Source: Gammaproteobacteria bacterium (GTDB lineage Bacteria > Pseudomonadota > Gammaproteobacteria > SZUA-140). Taken from it: DNA of 7,734 nucleotides. The notes beneath the pieces were generated by a model. The model saw only the letters and a program-made list of their open reading frames with translations, searched no databases and was not told the origin of the DNA. Location: NCBI GenBank assembly GCA_026994735.1, contig JALWQD010000098.1, positions 1 to 7,734 of the forward strand. Reading direction: 5' to 3'. The position numbers were made by a program, and so were the translations under genes. This document shows positions 1 through 4,765 of this stretch, one piece after another. The first letter of the stretch is position 1. Every line of letters begins with the position of its first letter.

Positions 1-226
1 AACGACCAACAACCAGGTAACGCCACAAAGTACTTTCCTTATTGCCAAGTTTCTCAGCGTTGGCTTTAATCCAATCAGTAAATGAACTGGCTGTTTGTTT
101 CCAATAATTGGTTTTGTCCACCTGATCTAATAGGTGAGATAGCTCTGTCCATGGCATAGATTCTCCGTGAGCAAGTTTTTGAATACCCTTGCTGATGGAA
201 CTTTTACTATCGAATAAACCAACCAT
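1..226 (-). CDS. Hypothetical protein, N-terminal part (runs off left edge)
   Basis: The minus strand is open from an ATG at 226 to position 1, giving 75 codons with no stop, so the gene's 3' end lies outside the window. An in-frame TGA at 247-245 limits the start to ATG 226 or GTG 244. The peptide begins MVGLFDSKSSISKGIQKL and later contains KESTLWRYLVVGR. It is polar, rich in Lys, Ser and Trp, and has no signal peptide or membrane segment. I do not recognise the family. No good Shine-Dalgarno precedes the ATG, but a -10-like TATACT at 239-234 lies close upstream, so a very short or leaderless transcript is possible; no convincing -35 box accompanies it. The gene diverges from merR and has no visible link to metal resistance. 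It may belong to the host backbone or to an accessory element carrying this block. Confidence 0.6.
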   Translation of the reverse strand, partial: MVGLFDSKSSISKGIQKLAHGESMPWTELSHLLDQVDKTNYWKQTASSFTDWIKANAEKLGNKESTLWRYLVVGR

Positions 227-356
227 GAGGCGAAGTATACACACTCACCACAATAAGTCTAGCGGCGAGACTTAATCATCGTTCGAACCGTTACCATGGC
301 AAGGTCACAACCTTAACTTGTCGGATTTAGTATTCCAGATAAACCAAGAAAAGCGC

Positions 357-388
357 TTGACTCTGGAGTATGCTTTATGGTTTATCGT
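357..388 (+). promoter_or_regulatory. MerR-family operator/promoter for the mer operon
   Basis: A -35 box TTGACT (357-362) is followed by a 20-base spacer and a -10-like TATCGT (383-388). Overlong 19-20 base spacers are the hallmark of promoters activated by MerR-family regulators through DNA distortion. An imperfect dyad is centred at 370.5, with left half CTCTGGAGTA and right half TGCTTTATGG; about five of ten positions pair and most mismatches are transitions. From memory, the E. coli zntA promoter has the same left half and the same geometry of -35, dyad centre and -10. I infer that this is the MerR binding site and the main promoter of the operon. The predicted transcription start, about 7 bases after the -10, falls at or next to the merR ATG at 395. 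Confidence 0.65.
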
Positions 389-394
389 TCGGCC

Positions 395-781
395 ATGAAG
401 ATTGGTGAGCTATCAAAAACAACAGGCGTATCAATAGATACGATACGCTACTATGAACAGCGAACGCTACTACCTGAGGCGGTACGGACTCAATCCGGCT
501 ATCGGCAATACTCAGGTAATGATATCACGCGTTTAAAATTTATCGTACAGGCAAAAGAGCTTGGCTTTACTCTTAAAGAAATATCACAGCTACTTGGCAT
601 TCAATCAAGCGATTGCCGAGATGTGAAGTTAATCGCTGAGAGCAAAGCCCTTGAAATGGAAGGTCGCATTGCAAAGTTATCTCGTATGAAGGAAGTGCTC
701 CTTGAATTGGCCGATAAATGTGGTCAGTCAGGAAATGATGATCCATGTCCTATTCTAAAATCACTGGAGGAATTAACTTGA
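395..781 (+). CDS. merR: MerR-family mercury-responsive transcriptional regulator
   Basis: This is a 128-residue cytoplasmic MerR-family regulator. An N-terminal winged helix-turn-helix (residues 1-70, with MKIGELSKTTGVSIDTIRYYE and GYRQY) is followed by a dimerisation helix and a metal-binding loop. Cys74, Cys109 and Cys118 have spacings of 35 and 9, identical to Cys82/Cys117/Cys126 of Tn501 MerR, which form the trigonal Hg(II) site across the dimer. ZntR-type sensors usually have a CC pair at the second position; here there is one Cys (DKCGQ). That favours Hg, though a related metal is not excluded. I chose ATG 395 because homology begins at MKIGEL. The upstream ATG 377 lies inside the operator spacer, between -35 and -10, although a GGAG at 365-368 precedes it. 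The gene leads the operon, and its stop overlaps the merT start (TTGA, 778-781). Confidence 0.88.
   Translation: MKIGELSKTTGVSIDTIRYYEQRTLLPEAVRTQSGYRQYSGNDITRLKFIVQAKELGFTLKEISQLLGIQSSDCRDVKLIAESKALEMEGRIAKLSRMKEVLLELADKCGQSGNDDPCPILKSLEELT
764..777 (+). promoter_or_regulatory. merT ribosome binding site fixing a TTG start
   Basis: TGGAGG at 765-770, inside the end of merR, sits 7 bases before TTG 778. This is ideal spacing. The only upstream ATG in this frame (745) has no comparable Shine-Dalgarno and would overlap merR by 37 bases. The site therefore supports TTG 778 as the merT start and suggests translational coupling to merR. Confidence 0.7.
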
Positions 782-1113
782 ACAATACTGAAGCAAAGAA
801 AGAAAACACACCCTTGGTCGGCGCTATTATAGCAGGAGGATTGGCATCCGCCTGTTGTATCGGGCCGTTGATTGTGGTCATGCTGGGACTGGGTTCAGCT
901 TCGGCTTTCATCGCTATGGAGCCGTATCGTCCCATCTTTGCTGCGATCACGCTTGCCTTGATCGGTTGGGCCGGCTGGCGTCACTGGCAGGGCAGAAAAG
1001 TATGCATAGCCAATGGTTGTCCACCTAAGAAACCTGTGTTGCTCTGGATGCTGGGCGGCTTGGCTGTTCTGCTGCTGATCTCACCGTCGCTGTTACCCTA
1101 TCTGATTAAATAA
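778..1113 (+). CDS. merT: Mercuric ion transporter MerT
   Basis: MerT is the inner-membrane protein that accepts Hg(II) from MerP and passes it to the cytoplasm. The 111-residue product (116 in Tn21) has three hydrophobic segments, at about residues 13-35, 49-70 and 86-109. The vicinal pair Cys26-Cys27 lies in the first (ASACCIGPL), as in classical MerT. A second pair, Cys76 and Cys81 (VCIANGC), lies in the cytoplasmic loop between segments 2 and 3, matching Cys76/Cys82 of the Tn21 protein. EPYRPIF before segment 2 is also typical. The start is TTG 778, overlapping the merR stop by four bases; an ATG at 745 would add 11 residues with no family similarity. MerP follows after 12 bases. Function is confident from the cysteine layout and context; the exact start is slightly less so. 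Confidence 0.92.
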   Translation: MNNTEAKKENTPLVGAIIAGGLASACCIGPLIVVMLGLGSASAFIAMEPYRPIFAAITLALIGWAGWRHWQGRKVCIANGCPPKKPVLLWMLGGLAVLLLISPSLLPYLIK

Positions 1114-1125
1114 GGAGATTTACTA

Positions 1126-1422
1126 ATGCGAAAAATGTTATTGTTTACAGCCATTTTTTCCATCACTGCCATGTATGCGCAGGATGGTATTGCACAAGAG
1201 AAGACCGTCACCATGCATGTATCGGGTATGACTTGCGGCACTTGCCCGATCAGTATCCGGCATCGCGCTTTGCAAATGAAAGGCGTGCATGCAGCTACTG
1301 CTGATATCAATACCGCGTCAGCAAGCGTTACCTTTGAGGATAGCGAACAATCACCCCAGGCGATTGCACAGGCTATCACTAAACTGGGTTATCCAGCGAC
1401 AATCATGGATGCTAAACAATGA
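1126..1422 (+). CDS. merP: Periplasmic mercury-binding protein MerP
   Basis: The product is a 98-residue precursor of the small periplasmic Hg(II) scavenger with a heavy-metal-associated (HMA) fold. Residues 1 to about 23 form a signal peptide: MRKM, a hydrophobic core, then a likely cleavage at MYA|QDG or GIA|QEK. The mature part carries GMTCGTCPISIR, with Cys37 and Cys40 as the Hg ligands, followed by helix and strand segments and the closing GYPATI typical of MerP. Tn21 MerP has the equivalent Cys33/Cys36. A strong Shine-Dalgarno, AAGGAG (1112-1117), lies 8 bases before the ATG and overlaps the merT stop. The stop overlaps the start of the next small gene (ATGA, 1419-1422), so the two are probably translationally coupled. 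MerP would deliver Hg(II) to the paired cysteines of MerT and MerF. Confidence 0.93.
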   Translation: MRKMLLFTAIFSITAMYAQDGIAQEKTVTMHVSGMTCGTCPISIRHRALQMKGVHAATADINTASASVTFEDSEQSPQAIAQAITKLGYPATIMDAKQ

Positions 1423-1535
1423 ATGAATCTACTGCGAAACAGAACCGTGGGTCAATGATTCTGAATGTCATTATTGGCATCACAGTACTTGCAGGTGTGA
1501 TCTGGCTGGTAACGCACTGTCCGACATGCCATTAA
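1419..1535 (+). CDS. 38-residue single-span membrane microprotein ending HCPTCH
   Basis: A short open frame starts at ATG 1419, overlapping the merP stop as ATGA, and ends with TAA at 1533-1535. The 38 residues comprise a polar, positively charged N-terminus (MNESTAKQNRGS), one hydrophobic span at about residues 14-31 (ILNVIIGITVLAGVIWLV), and a C-terminal His-Cys-Pro-Thr-Cys-His. By the positive-inside rule the N-terminus is cytoplasmic and the CxxC tail periplasmic. No independent Shine-Dalgarno is obvious, so translation is probably coupled to merP. The gene fills the gap between merP and merF, leaving only 19 bases before the merF TTG. I do not recognise it as MerC, MerE or MerF, which are longer and have at least two spans. 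I infer a soft-metal-binding helper that could pass Hg(II) from MerP to MerF or MerT. The location and the overlap make chance less likely, but expression is unproven. Confidence 0.6.
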   Translation: MNESTAKQNRGSMILNVIIGITVLAGVIWLVTHCPTCH

Positions 1536-1540
1536 ATAAC

Positions 1541-1554
1541 AAAAGGAGAGAAGG
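1541..1554 (+). promoter_or_regulatory. merF ribosome binding site fixing a TTG start
   Basis: AAAAGGAGAG (1541-1550) puts GGAG 6 bases before TTG 1555. No ATG in this frame lies near, and MerF homology begins directly after the TTG (NKSTLLKTGIIGS). The strong site supports the non-ATG start. Confidence 0.7.
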
Positions 1555-1794
1555 TTGAATAAATCTACATTATTGAAGACTGGTATCATAGGTTCTGCCA
1601 TTGCCGCCCTGTGCTGCTTTACGCCTGCACTGGTTATCCTGTTTGGCGCTGTCGGGCTGTCTGCTTGGGTCGGACATCTGGATGCTGTGCTGATGCCGGC
1701 ACTGATCCTTTTCCTTGGCTTGACGGTGTATGCTTTTCTGAAAAAAGACAAGGGAGATTGCTGCGAAACGAACCATAAGGCAGATCAATCATGA
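1555..1794 (+). CDS. merF: Mercury transport protein MerF
   Basis: MerF is a two-span inner-membrane Hg(II) uptake protein. The 79-residue product (81 in the plasmid pMER327 prototype) begins MNKSTLLKTGIIGSAIAAL. The first vicinal pair, Cys20-Cys21 (ALCCFTPALVIL), is in transmembrane helix 1 (about residues 10-35) and the second, Cys69-Cys70 (GDCCETN), lies just after helix 2 (about 43-62). Both pairs are conserved in the family and are thought to relay Hg(II) to the cytoplasm. Start codon TTG 1555 has a strong Shine-Dalgarno. The stop overlaps the merA start (ATGA, 1791-1794), so uptake and reduction are coupled in translation. Having both MerT and MerF in one operon gives two import routes, a known but not universal arrangement. 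Confidence 0.9.
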   Translation: MNKSTLLKTGIIGSAIAALCCFTPALVILFGAVGLSAWVGHLDAVLMPALILFLGLTVYAFLKKDKGDCCETNHKADQS

Positions 1795-3224
1795 GTGAGT
1801 GTTGTGCAAACAAATCATCCTGTGCAGTCAAAATGCATATCGCCATTGTCGGCACAGGCTCCGGAGCCTTTGCCGCAGCCATCAAGGCCGTCGAAAAAGG
1901 TGCCAGGGTCACGTTAATTGAAGGAGGGGACATAATTGGCGGCACCTGCGTCAATGTCGGATGCGTGCCTTCCAAGATCATGATTCGTGGTGCCCACATT
2001 GCCCATTTGCAATCCTCACATGCGTTCGAAGGCCTTCCCTTAAACCAGCCCCGGATTGACCGAGCCGCGCTGGTGCACCAACAGCAGGCACGCGTTGAAG
2101 AGCTGCGACATGCCAAATATGAAAGCATTCTGGAAAGCCATCAGGACATTCATCTCGTCCGGGGCTGGGCAAGATTCGATGACCCAAACACCCTGATCGT
2201 CAAACAGGAGGATGGCAGCGAACAACGTGTTGTTGCGGACAGAATTTTGCTGGCCACGGGTGCAGCGCCTGCGGTTCCCGACATTCCCGGTCTGAAAGAC
2301 ACACCATTCTGGACATCGACAGAGGCATTGATTGCAGAAGAGTTGCCCAAGCATCTGGTTGTGATCGGTGCTTCAGTGGTGGGACTGGAACTGGCACAGG
2401 CGTTTTTACGTCTGGGATCTAATGTCACAGTCATGGCCCGAAGCATATTCCTGTCCAGGGAAGATCCGGCGATTGGTGAAGGGTTGGTGAAGGTGTTTGA
2501 GGAAGAAGGGGCGCGGGTATTGCTGCATACACTGCCCGATTCCGTATCGCACAATGGGAAGGAGTTTGTCCTGCCATCCAAAGCGGGGGAAATACGTTGT
2601 GATCAATTACTGGTTGCTACTGGCCGCAATGCTAATACAGCGGAATTGATGCTTGGTAAGGCAGAAGTCAAGACTGATAAAAGTGGAGCAATAGTCATTG
2701 ATGATCATATGCAGACTTCGGTTGAGCATATCTATGCTGCTGGGGACTGTACCAATCAGCCACAATATGTGTATGTGGCTGCGGCTGCTGGAACACGTGC
2801 CGCCATTAATATGACTGGTGGTGATGCAACATTGGATTTATCTGCCATGCCAGCAGTCGTGTTTACAGAGCCTCAGGTGGGCACGGTGGGATTAACCGAA
2901 ACAGAAGCTGGAAAACATGAAATTGATGCTGAATCACGTACATTGCCATTAGAGAGTGTACCAAGAGCCTTGGCTAATTTTGATACGCATGGATTTATCA
3001 AACTTGTAGCAGAAAAAGGCACGGGGCGATTGCTTGGGGCACAAATTCTTTCTGCTGAAGGCGGTGAAATTATTCAGAGTGCTGCATTGGCAATCCGTAA
3101 TCAAATGACGATTCAAGAATTGGCAGGGCAACTGTTCCCTTACCTTACCATGGTCGAAGGACTAAAACTTTGCGCCCAAACATTCACCAAGGATGTCAAA
3201 CAACTTTCCTGCTGTGCAGGTTGA
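1791..3224 (+). CDS. merA: Mercuric(II) reductase MerA, without NmerA domain
   Basis: MerA is the cytoplasmic FAD/NADPH disulfide oxidoreductase that reduces Hg(II) to volatile Hg(0). Its 477 residues form a single catalytic core: FAD-binding GTGSGAFAAA (21-30), redox-active GGTCVNVGCVPSK (50-62, with Cys53 and Cys58), an NADPH-binding region near 189-200 (VVIGASVVGLEL), FAD motif YAAGDC, and the dimerisation domain. The C-terminal Cys474-Cys475 (KQLSCCAG) deliver Hg across the dimer interface, which separates MerA from lipoamide dehydrogenase. Tyr110 and Tyr451 fit the active-site Tyr264 and Tyr605 of the Bacillus RC607 enzyme by spacing from the cysteines. Tn501 MerA (561 residues) has an N-terminal HMA domain (NmerA); here there is none, only a short MSECCANKSSC leader. 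Start ATG 1791 overlaps merF; the internal Met15 is a possible but less likely start. Confidence 0.96.
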   Translation: MSECCANKSSCAVKMHIAIVGTGSGAFAAAIKAVEKGARVTLIEGGDIIGGTCVNVGCVPSKIMIRGAHIAHLQSSHAFEGLPLNQPRIDRAALVHQQQARVEELRHAKYESILESHQDIHLVRGWARFDDPNTLIVKQEDGSEQRVVADRILLATGAAPAVPDIPGLKDTPFWTSTEALIAEELPKHLVVIGASVVGLELAQAFLRLGSNVTVMARSIFLSREDPAIGEGLVKVFEEEGARVLLHTLPDSVSHNGKEFVLPSKAGEIRCDQLLVATGRNANTAELMLGKAEVKTDKSGAIVIDDHMQTSVEHIYAAGDCTNQPQYVYVAAAAGTRAAINMTGGDATLDLSAMPAVVFTEPQVGTVGLTETEAGKHEIDAESRTLPLESVPRALANFDTHGFIKLVAEKGTGRLLGAQILSAEGGEIIQSAALAIRNQMTIQELAGQLFPYLTMVEGLKLCAQTFTKDVKQLSCCAG

Positions 3225-3226
3225 AA

Positions 3227-3232
3227 AAGGAG
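3227..3232 (+). promoter_or_regulatory. Ribosome binding site of the metallochaperone gene
   Basis: AAGGAG lies 5 bases before ATG 3238 and just after the merA stop. It selects 3238 over an in-frame ATG at 3193, which would overlap merA by 32 bases and add 15 residues that look unrelated to the Cys-rich protein. Confidence 0.7.
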
Positions 3233-3237
3233 CAACC

Positions 3238-3675
3238 ATGTCTTGTGCTTGCTGTAACACGACTACGAAAAAGACTCGAATGAGCTGTCCGGTATGTGGG
3301 CAAAACTGTTTTCCAGTCAGCAGCCAAACCATCTTGCATCAGGTTCAGTTCCCTGAAAACCAAGCTATCGCTGAAGGAGATTACGCATTTTGTGCTAACT
3401 CTGAATGTAATATCGGTTATTTTTCGCCTTCCAATACCATTCCAAAAGCCTGTTTACGGGCATTCCAGCCAGATCAAGAGGCCATGCTCTGTCACTGCTT
3501 CGATATTTCCGAATCTATATATCGCATGGCATTGGATGATGGCACAGCAGAAACGATGAAGGCGTTTATCGTTCAGCAGACCAAAGCAGGCTTGTGCGCC
3601 TGTGAATCCAGAAACCCTTCCGGTCGTTGCTGCTTGGCTAATTTTAGCCAAATGGAACAAGAGCATACCAATTAA
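3238..3675 (+). CDS. Putative Fe-S/zinc metallochaperone, CopZ N-domain family
   Basis: This is a 145-residue soluble, cysteine-rich protein. It begins MSCACC. A zinc-ribbon-like region then has CPVCG (Cys17, Cys20) and, later, Cys52 and Cys57. Next comes a BFD-like [2Fe-2S] region with CHCF (Cys85, Cys87) and, about 32 residues later, CAC and NPSGRCC (Cys120/122 and Cys131/132). This two-part layout matches the N-terminal half of Archaeoglobus fulgidus CopZ, which binds zinc and a [2Fe-2S] cluster and is fused to an HMA copper-binding domain. The HMA domain is absent here. The family is known in the annotation literature as a putative iron-sulfur cluster-binding metallochaperone. It starts 13 bases after merA and is probably co-transcribed. 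Its role with mercury is unknown; electron transfer, metal transfer or thiol buffering are all only guesses. Confidence 0.8.
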   Translation: MSCACCNTTTKKTRMSCPVCGQNCFPVSSQTILHQVQFPENQAIAEGDYAFCANSECNIGYFSPSNTIPKACLRAFQPDQEAMLCHCFDISESIYRMALDDGTAETMKAFIVQQTKAGLCACESRNPSGRCCLANFSQMEQEHTN

Positions 3676-3682
3676 ATCAGGT

Positions 3683-3709
3683 TGCTGCCTGTATATTGTT
3701 CTAGCAGCA
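3683..3709 (+). repeat. Small hairpin after the metallochaperone gene
   Basis: TGCTGC (3683-3688) pairs with GCAGCA (3704-3709), a perfect 6-base stem with a 15-base loop; two G-U pairs could extend it outward. No T-run follows, so it is not a good intrinsic terminator. It could protect the mer mRNA 3' end, or be chance. It overlaps the proposed ynfA promoter. Confidence 0.3.
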
Positions 3710-3723
3710 GTATTCAGTATGAT
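3696..3723 (+). promoter_or_regulatory. Possible ynfA promoter
   Basis: TTGTTC (3696-3701), a 16-base spacer and TATGAT (3718-3723) resemble a sigma-70 promoter with a good -10 and a weak -35. The expected start lies near 3730, leaving only a few leader bases before ATG 3734, which also lacks a clear Shine-Dalgarno. ynfA may instead be read through from the mer operon. Confidence 0.3.
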
Positions 3724-3733
3724 CCGCTGAAGA

Positions 3734-4066
3734 ATGAATTCCATTTATATTTATACAGGGGCTGCTGTGGCCGAAATTGCTGGCTGCTTTTCCTTTTGGG
3801 CATGGTTGAAGCTGGAGCGTGATGTTTGGTGGCTACTTCCAGGCATGGCGAGTCTGGCACTATTCGCCCTGTTGTTGACGCAGGTTGATTCGGATTACGC
3901 AGGGCGGGCTTATGCCGCATACGGCGGCATCTATATTGTCTGTTCACTCGTCTGGCTCTGGCTGGCAGAAGATACGTTGCCAGACCAATGGGACATACTG
4001 GGGGCAGCAATATGCCTGTTCGGAGCCGGGATCATTTTATTTGCGCCAAGGGCGAGCCTATCCTGA
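3734..4066 (+). CDS. ynfA: YnfA/UPF0060 family small inner-membrane protein
   Basis: The 110-residue product belongs to the UPF0060 family (E. coli YnfA, 108 residues). It has four hydrophobic segments, at roughly residues 5-25, 33-50, 60-78 and 85-105. Family signatures include AEIAGCFSFWAWLKL near the N-terminus, WWLLPG, and RAYAAYGGIYI in the middle, followed by WLWLAED. The fold resembles small multidrug resistance (SMR) transporters, and drug efflux has been reported for some members, but the physiological substrate is not settled. It lies 58 bases after the metallochaperone gene on the same strand and is the last plus-strand gene, ending 8 bases from the convergent cytochrome gene. UPF0060 genes occur in metal-resistance clusters; a direct role in mercury or other metal export is inference only. 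The start has no strong Shine-Dalgarno, but its position fits the family N-terminus. Confidence 0.88.
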   Translation: MNSIYIYTGAAVAEIAGCFSFWAWLKLERDVWWLLPGMASLALFALLLTQVDSDYAGRAYAAYGGIYIVCSLVWLWLAEDTLPDQWDILGAAICLFGAGIILFAPRASLS

Positions 4067-4080
4067 GACGCCTTTTATTC
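4048..4080 (+). terminator. Probable intrinsic terminator at the convergent gene ends
   Basis: AAGGGCG (4048-4054) pairs with CGCCTTT (4069-4075) in a 7-base stem with one G-T wobble and a 14-base loop, followed by TTTTATTC. On the plus strand this resembles a rho-independent terminator for the mer-ynfA transcript. It spans the ynfA stop (4064-4066) and the last codons of the opposing gene. On the minus strand the stem is not followed by a T-run, so termination there is less clear. The large loop lowers confidence. Confidence 0.5.
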
Positions 4081-4479
4081 AGTACTATCGGCTGCCTGCC
4101 GTCGCAGATAGTTCAGGATAATCGCTTGCTCCTGATCCGTCGGCCTCAGAATGGAGCCCATCTGTGACATCATCTTCATGCGCCGATTCATACGGGCAAA
4201 TACTTTGGGCCATTCGCCGGAAGTATGCAGTGCTGGCGGAGGCAAGTCGTGGCATTGGGTACAATAGCGGGCCAGAAGCAACGCCCCCTGAGAGTGCGGA
4301 TCGGGGAGATTTGCTGTATCAATGCCAGGTGGGAGTTGACCACCCATCATGCGTTTCATCATCTCTTTCATATTGCCTTGACCCATCATTCCCATGCCAC
4401 CCATTGGCATTGGAGAGTTTATGGCCAAAAGTCCTCCAATGCCGGCCAGTAATAACACGAGGCCAATGATTAACCGCAT
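4075..4479 (-). CDS. Membrane-anchored c-type cytochrome with Met-rich segment
   Basis: The product is 134 residues long from ATG 4479, chosen because GAGG (4489-4486) lies 6 bases upstream. ATG 4491, overlapping the preceding stop as ATGA, would add four residues and is the alternative. Residues 1-20 form a signal anchor or signal peptide. Residues 24-45 hold ten methionines (MPMGGMGMMGQGNMKEMM and following). A single haem c site, CTQCH (73-77), is followed by DLPPP and a Met-rich stretch (FARMNRRMKMMSQM) that could supply the axial Met. The C-terminal helix (QEQAIILNYLRRQA) is typical of small class I-like cytochromes. It would sit in the periplasm facing out from the inner membrane. It is the last gene of the cus cluster. 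Met-rich segments commonly bind Cu(I) or Ag(I), so a metal-linked redox role is inferred; the electron partner is unknown. Confidence 0.8.
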   Translation of the reverse strand: MRLIIGLVLLLAGIGGLLAINSPMPMGGMGMMGQGNMKEMMKRMMGGQLPPGIDTANLPDPHSQGALLLARYCTQCHDLPPPALHTSGEWPKVFARMNRRMKMMSQMGSILRPTDQEQAIILNYLRRQAADSTE

Positions 4480-4487
4480 ATTTGACC

Positions 4488-4718
4488 TCATGATTCGCCG
4501 CCTTCGCCAATATCCTTTTTCATACGCTCAAACACTGCTTTGTCAATTTCGCCTCGTGCGTAGCGTTGTTTGAGAATATCCACAGCAGACCCTTTCTTTC
4601 GGCCAAAAAGCCATTGTACGATCAGCACTACCCCGGCAATGACCAGTGTCCAGAAAAAGAGAGGCATGAGCATCATTCCCCATCCATTCATTCCATTATT
4701 CATCATATCCATCATCAT
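4488..4718 (-). CDS. SHOCT-domain membrane protein with Met-rich N-terminus
   Basis: This is a 76-residue protein. The N-terminal 18 residues are rich in Met and Asn (MMMDMMNNGMNGWGMMLM), with nine methionines. One transmembrane helix covers about residues 17-38, followed by a basic GRKKG. A SHOCT (short C-terminal) domain then spans about residues 44-70: AVDILKQRYARGEIDKAVF plus a helical tail. By the positive-inside rule the Met-rich end faces the periplasm and the SHOCT domain the cytoplasm. The start is supported by GGAGGA (4732-4727), 8 bases before ATG 4718; two more ATGs follow directly. SHOCT domains sit at the ends of many small membrane proteins, and their function is unresolved. 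Proteins of this layout are often found in copper-resistance clusters. Its stop lies 8 bases before the preferred cytochrome start, so the two are co-translated. Confidence 0.8.
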   Translation of the reverse strand: MMMDMMNNGMNGWGMMLMPLFFWTLVIAGVVLIVQWLFGRKKGSAVDILKQRYARGEIDKAVFERMKKDIGEGGES

Positions 4719-4765
4719 TATATTTTTCCTCCGTATTAACCAGTCATTGCGCTCATGGATGGGCC

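Noticed and set aside
281..289. GTTCGAACC, resembling a tRNA T-loop or an attachment site remnant
   Set aside because: The flanking bases do not pair into a T-stem and no acceptor or anticodon arm is present. No second copy was seen.
377..394. ATG 377 as the merR start, preceded by GGAG at 365-368
   Set aside because: It lies between the -35 and -10 of the MerR-type promoter and adds six residues (MVYRSA) outside the family's usual N-terminus. It is kept only as an alternative.
745..777. ATG 745 as the merT start
   Set aside because: It overlaps merR by 37 bases, lacks a good ribosome site and adds residues unlike MerT. TTG 778 has an ideal GGAGG.
1634..2128. A 164-residue minus-strand frame opposite merF and merA
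   Set aside because: It lies antisense to two clear mer genes, with shadow-like composition and no supporting signals.
2301..2330. Phe173 in MerA (TPFWTSTEAL), where I recall Tyr in Tn501, considered as loss of the catalytic Tyr264
   Set aside because: The Tyr264/Tyr605 numbering belongs to the Bacillus enzyme. By spacing from the active-site and C-terminal cysteines they correspond to Tyr110 and Tyr451 here, both present.
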